A DNA stretch of 64,000 nucleotides from Trissonchulus latispiculum (taxonomy: Eukaryota; Nematoda; Enoplea; Enoplida; Ironidae), in NCBI GenBank assembly GCA_030248195.1, contig JASAND010006876.1, positions 1 through 64,000 of the forward strand. The letters run 5' to 3'. The translations under genes and the position numbers were made by a program. This document shows positions 11,314-22,200 of this stretch, one piece after another. The stretch's first letter is position 1; every line of letters starts with the position of its first letter. The notes under the pieces were generated by a model. The model worked only from the letters and a program-made list of their open reading frames with translations. It had not been told where the DNA came from and did no database searches.

Positions 11314-12822
11314 TAGGGGTCGCGGTAGCGACCCCTATAATATGAGTGAAAATGGTCGAATGACCGTGTAAAACAAGGCTGCGCAGAAGCTGCGCAGATT
11401 ATGTGCGCAAAAAATTGTACGTGTCGAGTTTAGTATGTTCCTGAAGTTTCATCCCCGTACCACTTTCCGTTAAAAAGTTATGCCAAAAATCACTTACGAG
11501 AGTGATGTTTTTTCCGGTTTCTCGCTTTTGATGTCTCTTAAGGTGGTGATTCCCTTTGGTCACATAAAGTTTGCACCATTATTACTCATTCATTACTTGG
11601 AGTTAAGAAGCCATTTTTATATCAAAATGTAGCTTGACATTTTCTCCTTTTAATGCATGCCACGAAACTAATGTTGCTTTTCTAAAATATTTTTAACACA
11701 TTTTAGAAGAAGCATAATTTTCTAGAATTTTTGCAGACTCAAGTAAATTTTTCGCGAGACATCGGTTATATCATTCGATACCTCCATCAAATAGCTGGGG
11801 ACGATTTTTTATTTATTGTGAAGTCGCTCTTCGATATAGAGAAATAAGCTGAAATGTGAGCGTAACCTGGATTTTGCCTCTTTTTCCAAATTTGTCAAGC
11901 GATTACTTTAGCTAGAAAGCAGCAATCGGGGCAACTAAAAAATCGTCCCTGGGTATATTTGTGCAGAACACACTTGTTCAGTAGCAGCCCTCCAGCTTGC
12001 ATGGTGGATGCTCCACAATCTTTGGAAACAAATTGGTCGTGTTTTTGCAAAAACTACATTTTTTATGATAGCAGCCTACAGGATAGCAGTTGGAAGACGA
12101 TCATGTGTCGGATAGTTTGTCCCTGTGAGACCTTCAGATCGCTCCCTTAGTTTGATTTTACGACTTGCGTAGTTCAAGAAATGTTGGATTATTTGATTTC
12201 TGCAAAAATGACAAGTTTTCGAAGCCAAAACATGAAAATCGGCTATATCTCACGGTAGAGAAAAGCTAGAAACTTGCTTTAAAAAGCAAAAATGTGAAGC
12301 TCAATGAGATCTTTCGAATGAATATAGTCATAACTGTATACCAGCTGCCAAACGTTCAGAAATTGGGAAAAACCACTCTGACCGGAAATCTCGAATTTTT
12401 GACTCGGGATTGCGCGGAGGGTGGTAGAACGCTAAAAGAACGTATTTCGGAAAGTTTCGCCAAATTTCATCTTGATTTACGCCGCCAAACAACAATATGT
12501 GCCCAAAAGGAATCACCACCTTAAGGGGGTTTTGTAGCTTGAATAACTACAGATAGAAAAATTTTTGCCTATGAAACCCATATATATTTTTGTAGTACAA
12601 ATCAAAAATAAGAAAACAAGCTTGTTTTTATGCCTCCCAGTGCCGGAAAAAATTTTTGGCTGGGGGCCAAAGTCGGCCAAAACGCTAAAATGGCCAAAAA
12701 GTATGCTTCAAAGGCGCTTTAATAAGTCAGATTGGGCTATATATGGGGTAATACTGACTATATGGTTAAACAGTACACATATCGGGGTCGTTCAAATGCT
12801 ATATGATTTTCCGTCTCCGTCA
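11281..12822 (+). repeat. Hairpin-headed repeat, copy 2 (interrupted by a MITE)
   Basis: It starts beside a (TA)n tract. The head hairpin is at 11313-11338 (ATAGGGGTCGC, loop GGTA, GCGACCCCTAT), followed by AATATGAGTGAAAATGGTC and two CTGCGCAG palindromes near 11383-11400. Next comes a segment with CCCCGTACCACTTTCCG. At the TTAA at 11538 the 983-bp MITE is inserted. The repeat resumes at 12525 (GGGGGTTTTGTAGC) and matches copy 3 to about 12822. No coding capacity. Confidence 0.75.
11538..12524 (+). mobile_element. TTAA-flanked MITE, copy A, with an empty site elsewhere in the window
   Basis: Ends are TTAAGGTGGTGATTCCCTTTGG and CCAAAAGGAATCACCACC TTAA. The terminal inverted repeat is about 16-18 bp and the TTAA is duplicated at both sides. 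The unoccupied site at 26454-26457 proves the boundaries. TTAA duplications are typical of piggyBac-type (and some Kolobok) transposons. About 980 bp, no transposase, so non-autonomous. Confidence 0.9.
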
Positions 12823-13943
12823 TACACACTGTTGGATAGGACATATCTCATGCCAAATTGTGACGCACTCGGACTAGTTTTAGTTTTTTGTAAGCATTGA
12901 GATAGGGTCAAATGAGAAGGTTAGTTAACTTATTTATACACTAATTACCGCCACCAATTGAGTTAATTGCTGCAAACTTGGAAAATTGTTTAAAGGAAGT
13001 TTAAGTTATTTTGTTTTGATAATGATATTTCTTCTAAATAGTCTGGAGAATTTGTGTTATTCTTATTGGACGAAATTTTTATTACTTTGGAGAAACATTG
13101 TTTTGGTTTGTGATATTAAACTACATAAAAAATTTTTCCAGTCACGAGAAACTTCCGTTTGACGTTACGAAATTTCGCGTTAGAGTATTTGGCTGATTTC
13201 ATGGAGGATGCTTGAAATACGAGGCTCTAAAGGGTTATACTATGTACTCTTGGTTATACCAACTAACATCATGATAACTAAAAACAACTAATAGGATAAC
13301 AAGGCCAGGGTGGGAAGAGCAGAAGAACTTTGCGACAATTTGTTTTTAATTTGAAAAAATCTGTTTCACCAAGCTGCCTGCTGCCACTTATTAGCTGCGG
13401 AAGGTGGTAAATGACCAATCGCCAAAATTATAAAGAAAAACAAAGCGGGAATGGGCTGATAAGGAAGACAAAATGCATTTCACTGAGGAAAATTTCTATT
13501 ATAATGTTAGAATGTGTAAAAAAACTCAAAATTTGTTGCCATGGTGCGCAAAATTTCGGCCCGCATTGGCCCGCGCGGGCCACTGCGGGTACTAACTTTC
13601 GGCCCGCCCCGCTCCTTCCCTCGGGTACCCACCGCCCGCCCCAACACTGCTTTATTTTAATGAGTGGATGAGAAAGACCAAGTAAAACTTCTCCATTTTG
13701 CGTTTGCAGATACAGAATATGGACGATTGAAGCATTATATACGAGCTATGCAACTTCATGGCACTCTAAATCAAGCTATTTTTTGTAGATATAGTTTTGA
13801 TTTTAGATAGGGGCGTTAAAATGTCCATAGCATCTGTTTAGGTGTGATCCAATTAGATAGCTTGTGAATTAATCTACGCCTACTTTGAGTTCGCTAGGCT
13901 TATTTGTTGGTGCATGAATACTAGTTGTTGGACACACGATAGT
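12823..13943. other. Intergenic, unassigned; GC-rich block at 13555-13645
   Basis: No gene is recognised. The block has repeated GGCCCGC/GCGGGCC words, unlike the AT-rich surroundings and similar in style to the GGCCCG-rich element at 45391-45748. It could be a decayed piece of that class. Confidence 0.4.
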
Positions 13944-14933
13944 TTAAGGTGGTGATTCCTTTTGGGCACATATTGTTATTTGGTGGCGTAAATCATGATG
14001 AAATTTGATGAAACTTTCCGAAATAAGTTCTTTTAGCGTTCTAACACCCTCCGCGCAATCCCGATTCAAAAATTCGAGATTTCCGGTCAGAGTGGTTTTT
14101 CCCAATTTCTGAACGTTTAGCACCCGCTATACAGTTGCGACTATATGCATTCGAAAGACCTCATTGAGCTTTATATTTTTGCTTTTTAAAGCACCGTTCT
14201 AGCTATTCTCTACCGTGAGTTATAGCCGATTTTCTTGTTTTGGCGTTGAAAACTTGCCATTTTTGCAGAAATCAAATAATCCAACATTTCTTGAACTACG
14301 CAAGTCGTAAAATCAAACTAAGGGCGTCGATCTGAAGGTCTCACAGGGACAAATTATCCGACGCATGATCGTCTTCCAACTGCTATCCTGTAGGCTGCTA
14401 TCATAAAAAATGTAGTTTTTGCAAAAACACGACCAATTTTTTTCCAAAGATTGTGGAGCATTCGCCATGCAATCTGGAGGGCTGCTACTGAACAAATGTG
14501 TTCTGCACAAATATACCCAGGGACGATTTTTTAGTTGCCCCGATTGCTGCTTTCTAACTAAAGTAATCGCTTGACAAATTTGGAAAAAGTAGGCAAAATC
14601 CAGGTTACGCACACATTTCAGCTTATTTCTGTGTAACGAAGAGCGATTTCACAAAAAATAAAAAATCGTCCCCAGCTATTTGATGGAGGTATCGAATGAT
14701 ATAACTGATGTCTCGCGAAAAAATTTACTTGAGTCTGCAAAAATTCTGGAAAATTATACTTCTTCTAAAATGTGCTAAAAATATTTTAGAAAAGCAACAT
14801 TAGTTTCGTGGCATGCATTAAAAAGAGAAAATGTCAAGCTACATTTTGATATAAAAATGGCTTTTTAACTCCAAGTAATGAATGAGTAATAATGGTGCAA
14901 ACTTAATGTGACCAAAGGGAATCACCACCTTAA
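13944..14933 (-). mobile_element. TTAA-flanked MITE, copy B (inverted relative to copy A)
   Basis: Same family as 11538-12524 in opposite orientation. TTAAGGTGGTGATTCCTTTTGG is at the left and CCAAAGGGAATCACCACCTTAA at the right. It carries the same internal landmarks, including the segment with ATACCCAGGGACGATTTTTT near 14512-14531. The two copies could pair as a hairpin of about 1 kb arms with a 1.4 kb loop. Confidence 0.85.
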
Positions 14934-15419
14934 GTCATGAGATGTGCAAGGAAGGCTGAAGTTAGGAGATAGTTAGGAGAAAGAGCATACGACTGTAGAA
15001 GTATATATAATATATATAGCAATTTACAGAGGAATTGTGCGTTTCCCTTAATTTTGTTTACACCTGGCTTTTAGTTGCCCCACCGGTTTCAGCGCGGGAT
15101 TAAGTCTCTCAAGATAGTTAACAGAGACTGTCAATCTTATATTTTAGGATGGCCAAATTTTCAGATGTTGCTTAAGCTTCGTCCAAATAATTTGGTTAAC
15201 AGGAAGTGTTTTAAAAGTTCCCATTCCTCCAAGGTATTTGTTATATAAAAGAAATTTAAAGGCTTTAAGTGCACCAGGACGAAGCTGGTAACAGAAGTTT
15301 GTATTGGATTTGAGAGCTTAATAACAAACTCGATTGACACTTTCAGTGCTGTTAATGCTTGCGTATGATTTTGTTGAGAGGAAAAAAGAAATGACGTCTT
15401 CTATCCCGCGAAAATGGGA

Positions 15420-16150
15420 TTCCTCAGGATATAATGGTATTCGTATTTCGTGTACCTATATGTTGTAGCAGAACTGCACTAGGTATTGGCAAAAGTGCAC
15501 ATTTGCCAGTCATTTTGGACAAACTGCGCGTTCTCCAGCTGAAGGCTGGGCAAACTGTTCTAGAATCTAGAAACCGCGCATGTGCAGTATTGCCAACCTT
15601 CACTGGCAAAATTGCACTTGTGAGCGTCTCTATCAGTTTCGCCATCATAGCGTTCGCAAAACTGGGGAACGTCTAGAACAACGCTGATTCATGAAACCTT
15701 CGCTTTTAATATTGCAGAAAGGTAGGAGTCTTAGTGAAAATTTTCAATACTTTTCATATATTAGGCTACTGTTATTTTAATGTCTAATTTCAATTGGTCT
15801 GTTTCTTCATCTTTTGGCCTTTCCTGATTTATATTCAAACGTATTCAATTAATTTCAAACATTTGATTTATATAATTCAATTTTTATTTGTTAATAGTGG
15901 AAGAAGGAATTTTTCTTGACAAAATCAGTGTTTATATTGGTCTTAAAATTGTTATTAAGATTTGGCTGCTGAAATTTTACTATGCGTTGCAGATTTAACG
16001 ATAAATTCAACAAACCGTTTAAAATTGAATGTGAAATTCGAGCAAACTGTATATACATGCACTTTTTCTAGAACAGTTTGTTCAGCCTTGCACATTCGAA
16101 TTGCTCATGTGCACATTTGCCAGCAGGTGCGGTTTTGCTACGTACGACAG
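15420..16150. repeat. Dispersed repeat with GCACATTTGCCAG words
   Basis: GTGCACATTTGCCAG occurs at about 15497 and 16109, and inverted as CTGGCAAAATTGCAC near 15603. TGTTCTAGA-type words lie between. It looks like a decayed inverted-repeat element. The overlapping short ORFs on both strands are shadows of this repeat. Confidence 0.35.
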
Positions 16151-16173
16151 ATGTAGTGGAAACTGGTACAAAA

Positions 16174-16261
16174 ATGAGTTTGGATTTGGAGGATCTAATA
16201 AGGATTACTGACAAGATTAGAGAAAACTTTAAGGATGCTTTAGATGAGAGAAAACTTACAG
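16174..16261 (+). CDS. Exon-like ORF, unknown
   Basis: The 88-nt segment begins ATGAGTTTGGATTTGGAGG and encodes a charged, helix-like peptide (MSLDLEDLIRITDKIRENFK, then DALDERKLT). It ends at CTTACAG|GTTG, a possible donor in phase 1. A second open segment at 16314-16547 includes KHIKLEEQSFGSPKQTLTLS, but I found no in-frame splice joining them. I do not recognise a family; it may be a remnant of a mobile-element protein. Confidence 0.25.
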
Positions 16262-16966
16262 GTTGTTTTCTCTTAAATTTATTAAATTTGACCGTTATAG
16301 GTAAGCATTATGGATGGCCAAGCACATAAAACTAGAAGAACAATCTTTCGGAAGTCCAAAACAGACCCTAACATTGTCTCTTCCACCAAGAAGTCTCAAT
16401 GACATTCGAGCAATGTATACATTTAGTAATCAGCCGACATTCCTTCAAAATGGCTTTTTCTATATAAGTATTGACCCAGGATGTATTAACGGTAACTTAA
16501 TTATTTCAGCAAAGCTTAGGTTTAGCTTTCAGCTCTTGAAGATTACGTAAACTGTTTTTGTCGGAAAAAGGGAGACGTCTTTTTACCCAGTCAGGTAATT
16601 TAGGTGTATAGACAGAGCAGGAAAACCGCTAAAAAGAATCGGATGGGTAGGCAGAGAAGTTGAAGTTCCCAAGCCCAGTAGAAGAAACCTTGGCCAATAG
16701 CAGAAGGCCCAGAGGAAAAGGAAATCCTTACACGCAATCTGGTTTTCTTTGTTTAACTTTTTCTTTCACAACCCTAGTACTCGTAAACGTTTCTCGCAGG
16801 CCAATTTATGACAGAATTCCCTGATAAGTTCATCTCCCTGTTAGGACAAACTTCGTTAGTGCGAGATTTCGAGTGCTCCATAACTAACCTCAAATTGACC
16901 CTGTCAAATAAGGAAGAAAGAAAAAGAAAGTGTTAGTGCCAAAAAACTGCTTTTAAGGACTTCCTA

Positions 16967-17020
16967 GTAAATCAACGTAGAAAAGGACAAAATGCCATTT
17001 TACGTTGATTTATTACAAAG
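16967..17020. repeat. Small inverted repeat
   Basis: GTAAATCAACGTA is mirrored by TACGTTGATTTATTAC around a loop of about 20 nt. No partner element is identified. Confidence 0.5.
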
Positions 17021-17177
17021 TAGAACCTACCTTATTGTAGTTCACTGGTGTCACCGATTTATCCTTTTGTCCAAGATTGTACTTTGCATGCACACTTACT
17101 CACAGCTAAGCAGTAGATATCATATCCTAGTAAAGCAACAAACGTATAGGTGTTCAAATTTTGCAGACAACTAGAAT

Positions 17178-17585
17178 CTGGGCTTATTCTAGTGGGGGGG
17201 GGGGGGGGGGGGGGGTGGGGGGCCCCCCATAAACACCCTTCCCCCCCAAAAATCGTTCCCCCCAAAAAATCGCCCCCCCCCAAAAAAAGTGGATGCTCCT
17301 TTTGGTACCAACTTTTGCCCTGAAAAAATCGCTCAGAAGGCCAAATTTTCAAAAATTTTCCGGCTTCGCCGGAGATTTTTACTCAATTTTTGCCCTTTTC
17401 AACACTAAATCTGCTTATTTTTGCTATGAAAATCAACTTTTATAGTATATGCCAGAAAAATAGCGCTATTTTTAGCATATTTTTCGAAAAATTTTCGCCC
17501 CCCCCAAATTCCTTGCCCCTCGGACCTTTGGGGGGGCCCCCCAAGAAGCCCCCCCCCCAAGAAAAAATCCCTAGAATAAGCCCAG
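17178..17585 (+). mobile_element. G-rich TIR element with 5-bp TSD, copy A
   Basis: The termini are CTGGGCTTATTCTAG and CTAGAATAAGCCCAG, 15 bp perfect. It is flanked by AGAAT on both sides, a 5-bp duplication. Inside the ends are long G and C runs and a CCGGCTTCGCCGG mini-palindrome at 17359. No protein coding. Confidence 0.8.
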
Positions 17586-17744
17586 AGAATCAACTAGCTA
17601 ATCATTGTCATGACTTTTAGAATGTGGTAGATGTTAAACTTTACTGCAAACGGCGCTATTTCTGACTAAACTTACTGGCTATACGGAAACATTAGCTAAT
17701 AAGAAGCGAAACAGAAGTCAGATTTCAGTTAATGTGCTCAGTTA

Positions 17745-17933
17745 TTAGGCCATTAAGGTCCATTCAATTACTGATAAGGATCTATTTGCTTTGGGGAAGA
17801 CATCCAAAAGCGCTGACAGGGAACTCTGAAAGGAACTGGCATTACTTACGGAAACGGCTGTGACATCCGTTCTGAATATAAGCTTGAACGGAATGTACAT
17901 ACAATGCCAAGGCTGCTTACGTACGTATGTCAA
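17745..17933 (-). CDS. Doubtful ORF with splice-like signals
   Basis: The minus-strand frame reads VSNASSFQSSLSALLDVFPK and ends EWTLMA before a stop. It contains TTTCC|GTAAGTAATG and TTCCTTTCAG|AGTTCC only about 25 nt apart, so it may be two exon edges or chance. Unrecognised. Confidence 0.15.
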   Translation of the reverse strand: MTYVRKQPWHCMYIPFKLIFRTDVTAVSVSNASSFQSSLSALLDVFPKANRSLSVIEWTLMA

Positions 17934-18141
17934 ATTCTATATATGCAGGGTGTTTACAAGTCAGTATTTCATATATTTATAATTTCGGAAGATTAGGACT
18001 TTCTCAAGAAAAAGGGAGACGAAATGCCGAAATGACGAAATGATGGGACGTGCGAAATTTTCATGTAAATTCATAAAAAACGTAATTTAGTTACTTGCTT
18101 TAACTTAATATAAACTAGTTACTGGATGCAACAGGGTCAGC

Positions 18142-18327
18142 TCATGATCCCGCCTGGATCAAAGTTGTGGGAGCAATGGGGCTGGAACTGGTGTTTCCTA
18201 GTTTTCCAAACGTTGAGATCAATTTCTGGTTAATTTCCGTGCCAGCTATAAATCTGAAGAATTTTAAAATAATGTCCAGTGGTGCAGGTTTCGTAGAACG
18301 TTTTGATTTGTAACCAGCCCCAGTCAT
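18142..18327 (-). CDS. Exon-like ORF, unknown, minus strand
   Basis: It encodes MTGAGYKSKRSTKPAPLDII, then LKFFRFIAGTEINQKLISTF and a Ser/Pro/Thr-rich end, 61 aa with a stop at 18142. Composition is protein-like, but I recognise no family and no flanking exons. If real it would be transcribed divergently from RPAP1, about 0.7 kb upstream of the RPAP1 start. Confidence 0.25.
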   Translation of the reverse strand: MTGAGYKSKRSTKPAPLDIILKFFRFIAGTEINQKLISTFGKLGNTSSSPIAPTTLIQAGS

Positions 18328-19053
18328 AGTCAGGGATTGACCAACAAGAGATTAAACAGAATCATTTGCAGGGTTAGTAATGCAGGAATATGCGTGGTTG
18401 TACAAGTGATTTGCGTGCAAAGTGTGTGTGAGTTCAACTCGCTACTGATGTAAACGACCTACTTATATAGGTTGTTGATTATCTATGGTAAAAGCGGGGA
18501 GCATAGTACGAAAGCAGAAAATTTCGAAGAATGTTGAATGCAATCATGGAGAGAGAGTGTCTTCCATTTAGTCTGCCCTTTAACGAAGTACCTATGTAAC
18601 TGATGACTTTGCCAGCAGATGGCACTTGAAAGGGAGATACTTCCCTTAAAAATTTTATTATCTAATCCTTTTTCGAGTTAGTGAACAAGTAGGGTTTATA
18701 GTTTACGTATATATGTCGGCAAAGCATTTGTATACATGTATGCAGAAGTAGTTTTTGCTTCTCGATTGGCCTTATACTTACGACTGCGTAGGATGATAAC
18801 AGTAAAATGGTTGTCATTAGCGTTGGCATGAATCAGAAATACGTATTAGCTACGGGATGATATGTATTGTGTTGTGTCGTTTATTCCTTAACTCTATGCC
18901 AAAGGGCAAGAGTAATGATAAGGTACATGTACACAATATGCAAGCAGACAGTTGGTTTCTTGTCTTCACTTCTGGAGGACAAAGTATGTGACATTTTGTG
19001 AGAAAGTGGGGAAAAGTTGTCATTTGGTGCAGTTGCATATTTTTTATTTAGAA

Positions 19054-19281
19054 ATGCTGAAAAGACCGACTACCAAGGAAAGCGAAGAGGATTTGCTGAG
19101 ATTTCAGGAAGACTTTTTGGCTGCGAAGAAAGGCTCTTCCATGCAGCCGTCAACTGATGCTGCTGCGAAGGTTGTCCGAACTTCCAAATTCAAACAGCGA
19201 CGAAGCCAGCAGCGAGCGGATTCAGATTTGTCTTACCCTCCTGTAGAAGAAATCAGTGTACCAGTATTGGATACCATTGTG
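19054..19281 (+). CDS. RPAP1: RPAP1 exon 1 (start)
   Basis: The start is ATG at 19054, preceded by TTTTTTATTTAGAA, so a 5' UTR intron probably ends at 19051. The frame is open further upstream to 18952, but only MLKRPTTKESEEDLLRFQ aligns with the family's N-terminus. The donor is ATTGTG|GTAATT, phase 0. Confidence 0.85.
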
Positions 19282-22200
19282 GTAATTCGATTGTGTGATG
19301 TGATAATTGAGTGTTAGGATGTTTTCTGGAGGATTTCAGGCCTTCCTTGCAGTCAACCTTTTCCTGAAAGCCCTGAGAATGGGGTTCCACTTCGAAAAGG
19401 CTCCTACTCTGGTTTTAATTTTCTGTTTTAAATTATGGCTGTCCTATTTTTCCAGCCACCTTCTTCTTCCTGTTCCTGGACCAGCTTGAGGGGGGACCCA
19501 ATGTGGTTACGACGGATCAGATCCTCCCCACATCCCGGAGGAAAGTCAGAGCCCGGGGGGACCCTTGGATAGTTGATAGGATGTCCAGACGCGGCCTTGT
19601 CCTCAGGTGCCGCCGTCGGGCAGAGGTATGGTTTGGACAGTGCAGGAGGAGGTGGGCTAGGTACTCTTCCTCACTATCACATTCTATTCTGGGCAGGTTG
19701 GTGAATGGGATAGTCCCATTCGGAGTCGTTGTTTGGCTAGGAGTACGGAATTCCAGCCACCTCACCACAGTGAGTCTTTTTTCAATTAGGGGATGTAGGG
19801 AAAGCTGGCATCAGAGCAGAGGCTGATTTAGGAGGAGATCGGTGAGAGCTCAATTAAAAGTTAAAAAAAGAAAGCTAGAAATCTGGCATAAAAGGAAAAA
19901 TTCGCTCCTATTTATTGTTTGAATCGCATCTAAAATCTTTGTATGTTTTCAGTGACAATATGCTATTTTCTTGACTCTTCTTGATCAAATGAAGAGGATA
20001 AATGATTTGACAACGATTTTATTTTAAAACCAAAAGTCATTTCAAGTTTTGGGAAGCTCTGCTGCCTTTCATATCCACATAGATAGTTTCCCTCCCACCC
20101 GCCATCACGAAAGCTTATATCCGACATAATATTGAATAATTATCCGAGGCGTTCCTTAAATGGTATCCTTTTGTGTTGAGAGGGACAGAAAAATCTTTCG
20201 CAGAGGGGTAAGCCATACTTTTCTGAAATTTGAGCTGAAACTGAACTTTCAAATACAAACTGGTATTTTTTAGTTATTTTCGTGTATAATCAGCGCCGCA
20301 GGCGAAATTGTTTTGGAAATATGTACCCGCATTCTTCCTGGCTACGCGCCTGAATTCACATGAGTGAATTCTCATGAGTTTATGAAACTAACAAAATAAG
20401 CAAAAAACCAGCAACAATTTACTGGCATACCGACTAAACGTAAACATCAATCTTTGGGGTCTTTCCCATTACCCCCCCCCACAGCTGAATCGAAAATCCG
20501 AAGAAGTACAATTTGACGGATTGAGTTGAAATTTGGTAGCTGGTAGGGCTAGGTTTCCGGATCTGCTAATTTCAAAAATGCAAAAATTTTAAGATTTTAA
20601 AATTTTTTAAAATTTGAAAAATTGTATTTGGCAGGGGGGCCAAGGGGATCAAAAAATGTTTTGTCTTCGATTTTGCTGAAAAGTTGCGTATACAGGCTAC
20701 ATGTAGGGATTTTCTGGGGCGCTGAGCACGAATCTGAAATCCTTTTTTCGATTCAACTTTTCGTTAGTTCAGGATAAGTTTACATTTTAAGCTTACAACT
20801 TTAGCTTATATTAAGCCAACAAAAAGCTGAATTTCAGATTCGTTCTCAGCGTCCCAGAAAACCCCTGCGTGCAAGTTTTCAGCAAAATCATGGACAAACA
20901 AATTTTTGATCCCTTGTTCCCCCTTGCCAAGTCAAATTTTAAAATTTAAAGTGTTTGCATTTTTGAAATCAGCTAGTCCAAAACCTACCCCCACCATGTT
21001 TCAACTCAGTCCGTCAAATTGTGCTTCTTCGGATTTCGATTCAGCTGTGGGAGGATAATTGGAAAGACCCAATCTTTGAACATCGATTTATCGAAACTGT
21101 AGAATTGGCCAAAATTTTTCCTCGAAAATGGCCATTTTTTGCCCACAAAATCGTTTTTAGCTTATACCTACCTACCTACCTGCCTACCATTAGAGATAGC
21201 TCAAAGGTTGTTAAAGCAAAAATGTTCATTTTGGTGCAACCTTTCCAGCCCTAACAATCAATTCGGTGTCTCTACTGCCTATTGAAAGGATAAGGCCAAA
21301 AACCAAAATTTCTTACCTTTTCCCCTAACAATATAGGACTGGCCCCTGATTGTTCAAGAGCACGAAAATGAGTTATTCTATAGGTTTTAGCTCATTTCGT
21401 AAACGACTATAGCCGTGAGATTGAAAAATGCCCTAGAGGGCTGGGCTTATTCTAGGGATTTTTTCTTGGAGGGGGGCTCCTTGCCCCCCCCAAAAGTCCG
21501 AGGGGCAAGTAATTTTGGGGGGGGCGAAAATTTTTCGAAAAATATGCTACAAATAAGCGCTATTTTTCTGGCATATACTATAAAAGTTGATTTTTATAGC
21601 AAAAATAAGCAGATTTAGTGTTAAAAAGGGTAGAAATTGAGTAAAAATCTCCGGCGAAGCCGGAACATTTTTGAAAATTTGGCCTTCTGAGCGATTTTTT
21701 CAGGGCAAAATTTTGTACCAAAAGGGGCGCCCACTTTTATGGGGGGGGGGCGATTTTTTGGGGGGGAGAACGATTTTTGGGGGGAGGGTGTTTATGGCCC
21801 CCCCACTAGAATAAGCCCAGGAGGGAACCACCACCTTAAGGCAGTAATTCCTTTCGAGTACATATTGTTAGCATAAGGTCCGAAGAAAATGTGATGAGAC
21901 TTTTCAAAATATCTTGTTTTTAGTTCTATCTTTTGCAGGACTGGTCCCAGAATGTTAAACAGCACCAAAATAATATATTTGGAAAGTTTCATCCACTTTC
22001 ATAAAGAAAGTCCGTAGTGTCAAATTTACGCAAAGCGATACCAGCACCTCAAAGCTGTCAGTTAGTACGTCTACTGCAGTCCACATCTGTTGCAGAAGTC
22101 TTGCCCTTACCCACATCATTCTCGAAACGCTGGGTATTGGGACCGAAAGCTCGCCGCTGACACTGTCATGGTTGCAAATTTTCTGAGACAGTGCGGTTTC

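Noticed and set aside
18952..19053. Upstream ATG at 18952 as RPAP1 start
   Set aside because: The extra 34 residues do not resemble the family, and an acceptor-like ATTTAG sits between it and the conserved start at 19054.
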